Assembly: GCA_016462625.1 (NCBI GenBank)
Contig: JAEMSV010000035.1
Coordinates: 1 to 38,546 of the forward strand
Direction: 5' to 3'
DNA from: Solirubrobacteraceae bacterium
GTDB lineage: Bacteria; Actinomycetota; Thermoleophilia; Solirubrobacterales; Solirubrobacteraceae
DNA length: 38,546 bases
Part shown: piece by piece, positions 16,705 through 23,970 of the stretch
How positions within the stretch are numbered: the stretch's first letter is position 1
Layout: each line of letters starts with the position of its first letter
Notes under the pieces: model-generated
Databases searched by the model: none
Seen by the model: the letters and a program-made list of their open reading frames with translations, nothing else
What the model was told of the DNA's origin: nothing
Position numbers and translations under genes: made by a program

Positions 16705-16739
16705 CGCGGCCCCGGAAAGCTGCGCTTTCCGAGGCCGCG
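16705..16739 (-). terminator. Intrinsic terminator of the etf operon
   Basis: 16-bp inverted repeat with one mismatch (CGCGGCCCCGGAAAGC / GCTTTCCGAGGCCGCG) and a 3-base loop, 33 bases after the oxidoreductase stop. Read on the minus strand it is followed by GGTTGTTT, a T-rich tail, so it fits Rho-independent termination and separates the etf operon from the CARDB gene. Confidence 0.8.
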
Positions 16740-16772
16740 TGTCGCAGCTCACATGCGATTGGCGCGTGTGAC

Positions 16773-18515
16773 CTATGTGATCTTGTACTTCGGCCCGTCG
16801 CCGCCGACGGGGGTCGTGAGGCGACCGCCCTTCGCGGTGATCGCGCCGCACTGCACGCAGTTGGTGTAGTTGACGATCACGTCGACGTCGCCGGTCTCCG
16901 GCGCGTCCTCCGGGATCTCGTACACGCCCGCCGGGCACATCCAGACCCAGGTCTCCGCGACCTCGCGCGGGACATGCGTCTGCACGCGGATGTGGTTCGG
17001 CGTGTTGTCCTCGTTCTCGTTGCCGGTGATGAAGACCGACGAGAGCTTGTCGAACGTGTACTTGCCGTCCGGGATTGGATATCTGTTCTTCGTCTTGCCG
17101 ATGTACATCGGCTTCGCGTCGTTGCGGTGCCACGACGCGCGACCGGGCAGCTTGCCCTTGGTGATCTGGTGAAGGCCGCTGATCGGACCGCCCAGGAGCA
17201 GGCCCTTCTGCAGCGGCTGGCGCGCGTTGCGCACCTCCCACAGCTCCTTGCCGACGGACGAGTTCTCGATCGCCTCTTCGTAGTTCTCGAAGTTCGTCTC
17301 GCCGCGCTTGAGCTGCTCGTAGATCGCCTCGGCCGCGAGGATGCCCGACTTGATGCAGTGATGGACGCCCTTCAGCGCCATCGTGTCGACCATGCCCGCC
17401 GAGTCGCCAACCAGGACCGCACCCGGCGCGGAGACCTTCGGCATCGACCAGTAGCCGCCGCCCGGCAGCGCCTTGGCGCCCCAGGCGACGCGCTCGCCGC
17501 CCTCGAGAATCTTCTTGACGAGGGGGTGCGTCTTGAACGCCTGCAGCAGGTCGTGCGGGGACGTCGTCGCGTCCGCGTACTCGAGCTCGACGACGAAGCC
17601 GATCGAGACGAGGTCGTCGCCCGTCTTCTCGTCCTTCATCGGATAGATCCAGGTGCCGCCGATCTGGCCCGCCTTCGAGCTGATCGACAGCGGCCACGGG
17701 CCCATCGTGTGGATGAGGCGGTTCAGCGGCTTCGGGACCTTCCAGACCTCCTTGACCCCGAGCTCCCAGACCTGGGGCTCGGAGCCCTCGGCCAGGTTGA
17801 ACTCGCGGATCGCGGCGCCCGTGAGGTTGCCCCAGCAGCCCTCGGCCAGGACCGTCGCCTTCGCGACGACGTCGACGCCCGGCTCGTACTTGCTGCCGGG
17901 CTCGCCGTCCTTGCCGACGCCCTTGTCGCCCGAGCGGATGCCCCGGACGACGCCGTCGGTCACCAGCAGCTTCGTGGCGGCCGTCTCCGTGAGGATGTAC
18001 GCGCCCGCCTCCTCAGCCTGCTTCTGCTGGTAGCGCGCGAGCGCGCTGACCGAGATGACCTCGTTGCCGTGGTTCTTGAACGGCGGCGGGGTCGGGATGC
18101 GCACCGACGTCTTCGACGTCGGCGTCAGGTAGACGGCCTCCTTCTCGACCTCGCCGAAGGCGAAGCCCTCCTTGCGCCAGTCCTCACGCGTGAGGTCCGG
18201 GAACAGCTCTTCCAGCGGGCCGGGGCGAACGACAGCACCCGAGAGGGTGTGCCCACCGCAGACCGTCGCCTTCTCGATCACCGCGACGGGCACCTCACCG
18301 AGGCGCTCCATCATCTCCGGATCGTCGGCGAGCAGCTGCAGCAGCCGGTTCGCGGTCGCGAGACCTGCGGTGCCGCCACCCACGATGGCGACACCGACCT
18401 CGATGATCTCGTCCTCGGGATCGATCTCGCGCTTGATGAACTCGTTGGGCGAGTCGACAGGCGGCGGATACGCGATCGGCGCCGTTGACCGTCCGTTGCC
18501 GTTAGCCCCGGCCAT
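16773..18515 (-). CDS. Electron-transfer-flavoprotein:quinone oxidoreductase
   Basis: Passes electrons from reduced ETF to the membrane quinone pool, linking acyl-CoA dehydrogenation to respiration. The 580 residues have the FAD-binding VAIVGGGTAGLATA near residue 43, GGHTLSGAV near 88, the quinone-binding region around GPWPLSI and GGTWIYPM, VGDSAGMVD near 375, and a C-terminal ferredoxin-like domain. That domain normally binds a [4Fe-4S] cluster with C-x(n)-C-x2-C-x2-C. Here C527, C553 and C556 are present but the fourth position is I559 (NCVQCGAITAKGG). The nucleotide sequence at 16838-16872 confirms the reading. Last gene of the etfB-etfA operon, 6 bases after etfA, and followed by a strong terminator. 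Confidence 0.93.
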   Translation of the reverse strand: MAGANGNGRSTAPIAYPPPVDSPNEFIKREIDPEDEIIEVGVAIVGGGTAGLATANRLLQLLADDPEMMERLGEVPVAVIEKATVCGGHTLSGAVVRPGPLEELFPDLTREDWRKEGFAFGEVEKEAVYLTPTSKTSVRIPTPPPFKNHGNEVISVSALARYQQKQAEEAGAYILTETAATKLLVTDGVVRGIRSGDKGVGKDGEPGSKYEPGVDVVAKATVLAEGCWGNLTGAAIREFNLAEGSEPQVWELGVKEVWKVPKPLNRLIHTMGPWPLSISSKAGQIGGTWIYPMKDEKTGDDLVSIGFVVELEYADATTSPHDLLQAFKTHPLVKKILEGGERVAWGAKALPGGGYWSMPKVSAPGAVLVGDSAGMVDTMALKGVHHCIKSGILAAEAIYEQLKRGETNFENYEEAIENSSVGKELWEVRNARQPLQKGLLLGGPISGLHQITKGKLPGRASWHRNDAKPMYIGKTKNRYPIPDGKYTFDKLSSVFITGNENEDNTPNHIRVQTHVPREVAETWVWMCPAGVYEIPEDAPETGDVDVIVNYTNCVQCGAITAKGGRLTTPVGGDGPKYKIT

Positions 18516-18521
18516 GCTGGA

Positions 18522-19496
18522 TCAGCTTCCCTTCTTCGCCTTGACGGCGTCGGTGAGTGCCGGCAGGACCTTCTGAACGTCGCCGACGATCCCGAGATCC
18601 GAGAACTCGAAGATCGGAGCGTTCGCGTCCTTGTTGATCGCGATGATGTTCTCCGAGCCCTGCATGCCGACCTTGTGCTGGATCGCGCCGGAGATGCCCG
18701 CCGCGACGTACAGCTTCGGAGCGACCGTCTTGCCCGTCTGGCCGATCTGGCCCGCGTACGGGAACCAGCCGGCGTCGACGACCGCGCGGGTCGCACCGAC
18801 GGCGGCGCCGCCGCCGAAGGCGGCTGCGAGGTCGTCGGCGAGCTTGAAGCCCTCCGCCGCCCCGAGGCCGCGGCCACCGGCGATGAGGACGTTCGCGTCC
18901 TCGATGTTCACGTCGGCGCCGCGCTGCTCGCCGCGCGTGATCAGACGCACCTTGCCGGCCGCCTCGGAGAGCTCGACCGAGATGTCCTCGATCGCCGCCG
19001 GGCTGCCCGTCTGCGTCGCCTCGAAGGCGTTGGTGCGGCCGATGAGGACGCCCTTGCCCTTGTAATTCGACTCCGACAGGAGCGAGTCGCCCAGGATCGG
19101 ACGCTGGGCGATGAGCTTGCCGCCCTCGACCTTCGCGCCCGTGACCTCGGCGGTGATGCCGGCACCGATGCGAGCGGCCAGGCCGGCGCCGATCTCGAAC
19201 CCGAGCAGACCGCCGCCGAAGACGGCGTAGTCGTAGTCGTTGTCGGCGAACAGCTTCGCCAGGACGTCGACCGCCGGCGTGGAGACGCCCTCGGGCGCGT
19301 CCTTGGCGCGGTAGACCTTCGCCGCGCCGTAGGTGCCGAGGCTCGCCGCCGCGTCGTCGGAGACGTCGCCGACGACGACCGCGTGGGCCTCGGTGCCGAG
19401 CTCGCTGGCGAACTTGGCGGCCTGCGAGACCGCGCCCAGCGAGTTCTTGTTGACGGCGCCCTCGTTGGTGAGGGCGTAGACCAGAATGCCGGCCAT
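18522..19496 (-). CDS. etfA: Electron transfer flavoprotein, alpha subunit
   Basis: Binds the FAD of the ETF heterodimer, which takes electrons from acyl-CoA dehydrogenases. The 324 residues show the N-terminal shared domain (GILVYALTNEG) and the C-terminal FAD domain with IAGGRGLGAAEGF near residue 205, GATRAVVDAGWFPYAGQIGQTG near 232 (split here by function: GATRAVVDAGW binds ribityl phosphate, QIGQTGK the flavin), LYVAAGISGAIQH near 265 and GSENIIAINKD near 283. Spacing is 2 bases after etfB and 6 bases before the quinone oxidoreductase, so the three are co-transcribed. The orthologue in mycobacteria (Rv3028c, also called fixB) is likewise next to etfB. Confidence 0.97.
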   Translation of the reverse strand: MAGILVYALTNEGAVNKNSLGAVSQAAKFASELGTEAHAVVVGDVSDDAAASLGTYGAAKVYRAKDAPEGVSTPAVDVLAKLFADNDYDYAVFGGGLLGFEIGAGLAARIGAGITAEVTGAKVEGGKLIAQRPILGDSLLSESNYKGKGVLIGRTNAFEATQTGSPAAIEDISVELSEAAGKVRLITRGEQRGADVNIEDANVLIAGGRGLGAAEGFKLADDLAAAFGGGAAVGATRAVVDAGWFPYAGQIGQTGKTVAPKLYVAAGISGAIQHKVGMQGSENIIAINKDANAPIFEFSDLGIVGDVQKVLPALTDAVKAKKGS

Positions 19497-19498
19497 GA

Positions 19499-20287
19499 CT
19501 AGATCAGCTTCCTCTCGTCGAGCCAGGCGACGATCTTCTCGACCGTCGCCGCGGTGTCCTCGTCCTCGATGATCGTGCCGCCGGACTTCTTGGGCGGCTC
19601 GGTGAAGTTGCCGCAGTCGATCTTCGACCCGGCGGCGCCGACCTTGTCGGCGTCGATGCCGGCGTCGGCGATCGTCAGCTTCTCGAGCGGCTTCTTCTTC
19701 GCACCCATGATCGCCTTCAGCGACGGGTAGCGCGGCTCGTTGATCGCGTCACCGACCGAGATGACGGCCGGCAGGTCGATCTCGACCGTGTCGTAGCCGT
19801 ACTCGGCCTGACGCTCGGCCGTGATGGTCGTGCCCGCGATGTCGAGCTTGACGACCTGCGTCAGCGACGGGTAGCCGAGAAACTCGCCCACGACCGCACC
19901 GATGGTGTAGTTCTCGCCGTCATCGCTCTGCTGACCCAGCAGAACGAGATCGGGGCTCTCACGCTCGAGCAGCTTCGCGAGGGCGTAGCCGGTGGCCACG
20001 ACATCGGAGCCGGCAACGGCGTCGTCGGTCAGCTGGATCGAACGATCCGCGCCGAGCGACACAGCCTTGTGGAGCGCGCGCTCGGACCCCTCGGGGCCCG
20101 CGGTGATCGCGACGATCTCCTCGACGGGGACGACCCCACCCTCCTTGAGCTGCACAGCCGCTTCAATGGCGTGCGTGTCATAGGGGTTGAGGTTCTTCTC
20201 CCCGGATCGGTCCAGACGGCCTGACCCATCGATGCGCTTCTCGACGGCGGCGTCCGGCACCTCCTTCACCAGGACGGCAATCTTCAC
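19499..20287 (-). CDS. etfB: Electron transfer flavoprotein, beta subunit
   Basis: Partner of EtfA; forms the soluble ETF that collects electrons from acyl-CoA dehydrogenases such as the one at 28333. The 262 residues show MKIAVLVKEVPD, NPYDTHAIEAA near residue 34, ITAGPEGSERALHKAVSLGAD near 61 (shortened core LHKAVSLGAD), LVLLGQQSDDGENYTIG near 114 and LPAVISVGDAINEPRYPS near 172. The GTG start at 20287 is fixed by an excellent Shine-Dalgarno sequence AGGAGG six bases upstream. It is the first gene of the operon; its promoter region carries two or three palindromes that look like operators. Assignment is firm. Confidence 0.97.
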   Translation of the reverse strand: MKIAVLVKEVPDAAVEKRIDGSGRLDRSGEKNLNPYDTHAIEAAVQLKEGGVVPVEEIVAITAGPEGSERALHKAVSLGADRSIQLTDDAVAGSDVVATGYALAKLLERESPDLVLLGQQSDDGENYTIGAVVGEFLGYPSLTQVVKLDIAGTTITAERQAEYGYDTVEIDLPAVISVGDAINEPRYPSLKAIMGAKKKPLEKLTIADAGIDADKVGAAGSKIDCGNFTEPPKKSGGTIIEDEDTAATVEKIVAWLDERKLI

Positions 20288-20293
20288 TTCAGG

Positions 20294-20299
20294 CCTCCT
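20294..20299 (-). promoter_or_regulatory. Shine-Dalgarno site AGGAGG of etfB
   Basis: Perfect AGGAGG with a 6-base spacer to GTG at 20287. It contrasts with the many leaderless genes of the window and shows the etf mRNA has a true 5' leader. Confidence 0.75.
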
Positions 20300-20307
20300 C
20301 TGGGCAA

Positions 20308-20348
20308 ACGAACGTTCGTGATCCTAGCGAATTGACTGACGAGTCAAT
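20308..20348 (-). promoter_or_regulatory. etf operon promoter with two overlapping operator-like palindromes
   Basis: Minus-strand -10 TAGGAT (20321-20326) and -35 TTGACT (20342-20347), 15 bases apart. The -35 lies in a perfect inverted repeat ATTGACT-GACG-AGTCAAT (20331-20348). The expected transcription start falls in a perfect 12-base palindrome ACGAACGTTCGT (20308-20319). The layout suits repression by dimeric regulators, for example TetR-family fatty-acid repressors; the regulator is not encoded in the window. Confidence 0.6.
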
Positions 20349-20350
20349 CG

Positions 20351-20364
20351 GTTGGCAAGCCAAC
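20351..20364. promoter_or_regulatory. Upstream palindrome GTTGGC-AA-GCCAAC before the etf promoter
   Basis: Perfect 6-base arms around AA, three bases upstream of the -35 palindrome. It may be a third regulator site, or part of the end of the upstream intergenic region; nothing else marks it. Confidence 0.35.
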
Positions 20365-20426
20365 GGTCTACCAAGGTCCTCGCCGGGCCCCCGCGCGCCG
20401 CGGAAGCGGCGAGGCGGTTCCCGGTT

Positions 20427-20837
20427 TCAGCCCTTGTCCACGGACTGCTGGATGAAGTCGATGATGTCCTGCGTCGGAGCACCCGGCGTGAACACCTCGG
20501 CGACCCCCAGCGACTTCAGCTCGGGGATGTCATCGGCGGGAATCGTCCCGCCGACGGTCACCAACACGTCATCGATGTCCTGCTCTCGCAGCAGCTGGAC
20601 GATCCTCGGCACCAGCGTCATGTGCGCCCCCGACAGGATCGAGAGGCCGACGGCGTCGGCGTCCTCCTGGATCACGGTCTCGACGATCTGCTCCGGCGTC
20701 TGATGCAGGCCGGTGTAGATCACCTCCATGCCCGCGTCACGCAACGCGCGCGCGATGATCTTCGCGCCGCGATCGTGTCCGTCGAGGCCAGGCTTGGCGA
20801 CGACGACGCGGATCTTCTTCTGCGTGGTCTGGGACAT
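20427..20837 (-). CDS. Stand-alone B12-binding (small) subunit of a methylmalonyl-CoA-mutase-type enzyme
   Basis: 136 residues forming only the cobalamin-binding Rossmann domain found at the C-terminus of single-chain methylmalonyl-CoA mutases. The lower-ligand motif DxHxxG is DGHDRG (D19, H21, G24), where His21 would replace dimethylbenzimidazole on cobalt. [10 protein letters not shown] near residue 64 and [11 protein letters not shown] near 93 complete the B12 site. It probably pairs with a separate substrate-binding large subunit encoded elsewhere, as in archaeal-type split mutases; the reaction (methylmalonyl-, isobutyryl- or ethylmalonyl-CoA mutase) depends on that partner. A MeaB-type chaperone gene lies at 29470. 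No operon partner is adjacent: 115 bases separate it from the GGDEF gene upstream in map order. Confidence 0.9.
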   Translation of the reverse strand: MSQTTQKKIRVVVAKPGLDGHDRGAKIIARALRDAGMEVIYTGLHQTPEQIVETVIQEDADAVGLSILSGAHMTLVPRIVQLLREQDIDDVLVTVGGTIPADDIPELKSLGVAEVFTPGAPTQDIIDFIQQSVDKG

Positions 20838-20933
20838 GGAATCGGAGGGCGCCGCGGGCGCAGGGAGAGCCCGAGCTGCGGCCGCGGAATCATAGACGCG
20901 CGCGCGCCTCTCGCGCGGTGCGGCTGCGCACAG

Positions 20934-20953
20934 GCCGGCAGCGGGCCGCCGGC
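20934..20953 (-). terminator. GC hairpin at the end of the GAF-GGDEF gene
   Basis: GCCGGC arms around an 8-base loop, touching the stop codon. No T-run follows, and GCCGGC is itself a palindrome, so this is weak. The rest of 20838-20933 shows only a CGCGCG-rich stretch. Confidence 0.3.
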
Positions 20954-22713
20954 TACTCGCCCGCGATACGCAGATGCGGGTAGGCGCCGTCCGTCTGGAG
21001 CGAGCCGTAGCGCACGCAGTTCTTGCCGTCGCGCTTGGCCTGGTAGAGCGCCTGGTCGGCAGCCTGGATCAGCGCCTGACCGTCCTCGATGCCACGCCCC
21101 AGAGCGGCGACGCCGACCGACGCCGTGACCCCGAGGATCTCGCCGTCGTTGTCGACGAGCTCGAGGGCGTCGACCGCGGCGCGCACCCGCTCGGCGAGCG
21201 CGATCGCCTCGGCGAAGCCGACCCCCTGCGTGAGGACACCGAGCTCCTCGCCGCCGTAGCGGGCGGGCTCGTCGTCGGCGCGGCAGCACTCGCGGAGCGC
21301 CTCGCCGACCGCGATCAGGACGCGGTCGCCGGTCTGGTGGCCCCGGCTGTCGTTGATCGCCTTGAAGTCGTCGAGGTCGAGCAGGATCAGCGACAGCGCC
21401 GCGTCGGCGCGCTGGTGGCGCTCGACGCCCTGGGTCAGCAGCTCCTGGAAGCGGCGATGGTTGGCCAGCCCCGTCAGCTCGTCCGTCAGTGCCTGGCGAT
21501 GCAGCGTCTCGTGGCGCTCGATGTTCGCCGCGGCGACCCCGGCCTGCTCGCACAGGTGGATCAGCAGGTCGCGCTCCTCTCCGAGGAAGGCACCGCTGCG
21601 CCGGGCGACGCTGATCATGCCGGCGGCCTTCGCCGCGTCCTCGGCCTGCACGGGAGCGGCGAGCGCCCACACTCCGTCGACCATGGCGACGCTGGCCTCG
21701 CCGTGCTCGATTGCACCCTGCTCGGCCGCGCGCAGGGCGGGCTCGAGGTCGCGATCCTCGTGCACGGTGGCACGGCGCACGAGCCGGCGGCCCACGCCCT
21801 GGTGCGCACCCGCGCGGCCGCCGTCGGCATCGAGCGCCTCGACGCTCGCGCGCATGGTGATGCTCAGCAGCGCGTCGAGGTCGAGCTTCGACGCGAACGC
21901 GTCGCCGATGCGATGGACCGCGATCTGCAGGCGCCGGCGTTCTCGCCTCAGCGCCTCGAGGCGCGCGTGAGCCTGGTCGATGCGCTGATTGCGGTCGCGG
22001 GCCAGCAGGGCCAGCACGGCGGCGACGCCGAGCAGCGCCAGCGGAGCGAGCACGAAGGTCTCCGTGGCGACCGCGGCGACGATCCCGACCGGGATCAGCA
22101 GCGTGTCGATCGCCCAGACGATCCCGAGGACCCGCAGCTGCAGGTGCGGCGGGATCCCCAGTGACAGCCACTCGCGCAGTGTGCCGGAGACGACCTCGAA
22201 GACGATCTGCGCGCCGAAGGCCGCCACGTAGAGCCACCACGGCGCCTCCTGCGGACCGGGCCCGCCGGCCGCAGCGAAGACGATCGCGGGTCCCAGGCAG
22301 TGCCAGGCGTCGCCGCCGACCTCGAGGATCCGCTCCCCGCGGATGGAGCCACGGAGCCAGTCGACGGTCGAGGCCAGCGCGAGTCCGACGAACACGAAGA
22401 TCGGCACCACCGCCGGCGGCAGCAGGAGCAGCATCGGGATGAGAAACAGCTGGGTCGGGACCGCGTGGCCCGTCCCGACGGGGAACTCGACGCGCGTCGT
22501 GAACGCGTAGGCGACGGTCAGCATCGCCGCCGTCCCGAGCGGGATCGGCTCCCAGGGCACGATCAGCAGCAGCGGGATCAGCGCCAGCAGGAACGACACG
22601 GTCAGCCCGGTCTCGGTGAGGAGCGCGCGCCGGTCCAGGCGGCGACCCTCGTCGCCCCAGGATTCCTCCAGGAGGCGGTCGGCGGTCGTGGTGGGGGCCG
22701 CGCTTACGTCCAC
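20953..22713 (-). CDS. Membrane GAF-GGDEF diguanylate-cyclase-type protein (GGEEL variant)
   Basis: 586 residues: six or seven predicted TM segments (about 36-54, 60-76, 87-118, 140-150, 160-180, 195-238), a coiled coil (about 240-268), a GAF domain (about 270-405) and a GGDEF domain (about 408-575). The active-site motif is GGEEL (487-491), not GGEEF; the catalytic acidic residues are kept and only the final aromatic is changed. [14 protein letters not shown] and an RxxD site (RADD, 478-481) are present. It is probably an active or weakly active cyclase subject to product inhibition. The GTG start at 22713 has no obvious ribosome site. It shares no membrane-domain similarity that I can see with the two GGDEF-HD proteins. 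Confidence 0.9.
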   Translation of the reverse strand: MDVSAAPTTTADRLLEESWGDEGRRLDRRALLTETGLTVSFLLALIPLLLIVPWEPIPLGTAAMLTVAYAFTTRVEFPVGTGHAVPTQLFLIPMLLLLPPAVVPIFVFVGLALASTVDWLRGSIRGERILEVGGDAWHCLGPAIVFAAAGGPGPQEAPWWLYVAAFGAQIVFEVVSGTLREWLSLGIPPHLQLRVLGIVWAIDTLLIPVGIVAAVATETFVLAPLALLGVAAVLALLARDRNQRIDQAHARLEALRRERRRLQIAVHRIGDAFASKLDLDALLSITMRASVEALDADGGRAGAHQGVGRRLVRRATVHEDRDLEPALRAAEQGAIEHGEASVAMVDGVWALAAPVQAEDAAKAAGMISVARRSGAFLGEERDLLIHLCEQAGVAAANIERHETLHRQALTDELTGLANHRRFQELLTQGVERHQRADAALSLILLDLDDFKAINDSRGHQTGDRVLIAVGEALRECCRADDEPARYGGEELGVLTQGVGFAEAIALAERVRAAVDALELVDNDGEILGVTASVGVAALGRGIEDGQALIQAADQALYQAKRDGKNCVRYGSLQTDGAYPHLRIAGE

Positions 22714-22730
22714 GAAGTCACTCGGGTGGA

Positions 22731-22759
22731 ACCCACCAGACCTACATCGTCAGGTGGGT
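22731..22759 (-). other. Hairpin ACCCACC / GGTGGGT between two minus-strand genes
   Basis: 7-base arms with a 15-base loop. It lies 54 bases past the stop of the secreted-protein gene and 18 bases before the GGDEF gene start. It could be a terminator for the former or a 5' leader element of the latter; no T-run supports termination. Confidence 0.35.
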
Positions 22760-22812
22760 CCCGAAGGTTGAACGAAATCACCCAGACATCCGGGTCCACA
22801 TCCGGCCGCGGA

Positions 22813-23442
22813 CTATCGCGTGCGGAACGGATCGACCAGGACGTTGTCGACGCTGTAGAAGCCCGTCGTGGAGATGAACATCAGCCGCACGGTCGCGGCC
22901 TTCCCGCCGGACTGCAGGAGCGGAATCGTCAGGGCCAGGGGGTTGAAGCCGGACGGCTTCCACGACCCCGGAATGAGGTTCGTGTTCGTGCTGCTGAACG
23001 CCTGCAGCCACAGGCCGAGGGTCGAGCCCGACGCGTCGCGGTACTGAACGATCGTGCTCATGCTCGCGCCGAACATGTTCGGCTTGAACATGTAGCGGAA
23101 GTGCGGATGGGACTCGTCGACGCAGAACTCCGGCGTGATCACGACGGCGCCGGGGGCCAGACGCAGGGACTTCTTGCCCGGCAACACGTTCGCGCCGTCG
23201 TTGCCGTTGACGACCGAGACCGGCCCGCGGAGGGTCCAGCCCTCCATGCCGCCTTCGAAGTCGCCGCCCGGGACCAGCGCGTAGTCGGCGGTGTCGCCGA
23301 ACTTCGAGAACGCCTTCGTGGTCGGCGTCGCGGCGTTGCAGGCGGCGGCCTGCGCGGCCACCGGCGCGATGACGAGCGCGGCGATCGCCCCAGCCAGGGC
23401 GAGGGCGGCGCGGCTCCCGCGCGAGTCCTTTCGAAGTGGCAC
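22813..23442 (-). CDS. Secreted protein of unknown function, paralogue A of a lineage-type family
   Basis: 209 residues with a Sec signal peptide (MPLRK, hydrophobic core, cleavage near AQAAA). The mature part follows the same plan as the protein at 24785: a cysteine, TPTTKAFSKFGDTADY, VPGGDFEGGMEGWTL, an FCVDESHPHFRY block with a second cysteine, a VQYRD strand, and a C-terminal VDNVLVDPFRTR. The F-E-G-G..GW motif and beta-rich pattern resemble jelly-roll carbohydrate-binding modules, but no ligand can be assigned. Similar proteins are, to my knowledge, frequent in Solirubrobacterales. GTG at 23442 is fixed by GGGAG six to seven bases upstream. The mRNA leader can fold to hide that site. Confidence 0.75.
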   Translation of the reverse strand: MPLRKDSRGSRAALALAGAIAALVIAPVAAQAAACNAATPTTKAFSKFGDTADYALVPGGDFEGGMEGWTLRGPVSVVNGNDGANVLPGKKSLRLAPGAVVITPEFCVDESHPHFRYMFKPNMFGASMSTIVQYRDASGSTLGLWLQAFSSTNTNLIPGSWKPSGFNPLALTIPLLQSGGKAATVRLMFISTTGFYSVDNVLVDPFRTR

Positions 23443-23444
23443 CT

Positions 23445-23514
23445 GTTCTCCCGTTCGGTGGTTGCGCGCCTCTCCGTGGCGCGCTTCCCCTTCATCGAAG
23501 CAACTGGGGAGAAC
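23445..23514 (-). promoter_or_regulatory. mRNA leader that can sequester the Shine-Dalgarno site
   Basis: On the minus strand, GTTCTCCC (23507-23514) is exactly complementary to GGGAGAAC (23445-23452), which contains the ribosome site of the secreted-protein gene. Between them sits a perfect hairpin GCGCGCC-ACGGAGA-GGCGCGC (23464-23484). The two stems stack into one nested structure that would block translation. Confidence 0.55.
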
Positions 23515-23515
23515 C

Positions 23516-23534
23516 TGGACCGATCATCCGTCCA
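23516..23534. promoter_or_regulatory. 19-base imperfect palindrome upstream of the secreted-protein gene
   Basis: TGGACCGATCATCCGTCCA reads as a palindrome with eight of nine positions paired. It sits immediately 5' of the sequestering leader, where a promoter or operator is expected. No regulator can be named. Confidence 0.4.
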
Positions 23535-23581
23535 GAAACCGGCCCGTAGGTATGGAACGGGTAGGGAATTGCTGGGCGCAG

Positions 23582-23926
23582 CTACTTCACGCGGAGCTTC
23601 ATCGACTGGTCCGATGCGCCATGGATCGTGCAGACGATGGTGTAGAGGCCCTTCTTCGTGACCTTCTTGGTGTAGCTGCCGGAGTCCTTGGTCGGGCTGG
23701 AGAAGCGCGCCGGACCGCCGGTGACGGTCACGTTGTGCGGGCTGTCGCCCACGAACTTCCACTTCACCGTCGTGCCCTTGGAGACCGTGACGGTCGGGAC
23801 GCCGCTCGAGCGCACGAAGTAGTTGTCGCCGACGTTGATCGACTTCGTCGCGGCCAGGGCCGGGACGGCGATGGACGCGGTGGCGGCGATGACCGCGGCA
23901 CTGCTCAGGACGATGACCTTGCGCAT
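23582..23926 (-). CDS. Secreted plastocyanin-like cupredoxin
   Basis: 114 residues: a signal peptide (about 1-25, cleavage at ALA) and one type-1 copper domain. Ligands are all present: H64 in SPHNVT, C99 and H102 in VCTIHG, M109 in DQSM. VSKGTTVKWKF and KKVTKKGLYTIVC are the usual beta-strand landmarks. It would act as a one-electron carrier outside the membrane; the partner is unknown. ATG at 23926 begins the signal peptide and is preceded by GGAGGAG about ten bases upstream; a TACCCT box (23957-23962) lies 30 bases before the ATG, leaving a short leader. It follows the HAD phosphatase gene by 44 bases in the same direction. Confidence 0.92.
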   Translation of the reverse strand: MRKVIVLSSAAVIAATASIAVPALAATKSINVGDNYFVRSSGVPTVTVSKGTTVKWKFVGDSPHNVTVTGGPARFSSPTKDSGSYTKKVTKKGLYTIVCTIHGASDQSMKLRVK

Positions 23927-23956
23927 GGGCTCTCTCTCCTCCGTGGACGTGCCCCC

Positions 23957-23962
23957 AGGGTA
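23957..23962 (-). promoter_or_regulatory. -10 box TACCCT of the cupredoxin gene
   Basis: Thirty bases before the ATG, so unlike most TACCCT boxes here it leaves a leader of about 24 bases containing the GGAGGAG ribosome site. Confidence 0.45.
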
Positions 23963-23970
23963 CGGGAACG

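Noticed and set aside
16974..18488. 504-codon open frame on the plus strand
   Set aside because: Shadow of the ETF:quinone oxidoreductase; composition dominated by Arg, Asp, Leu and Ala typical of antisense frames in GC-rich DNA.
20895..20920. CGCGCG repeats as a terminator or Z-DNA element
   Set aside because: Low-complexity GC alternation with several equivalent registers; no support beyond composition.
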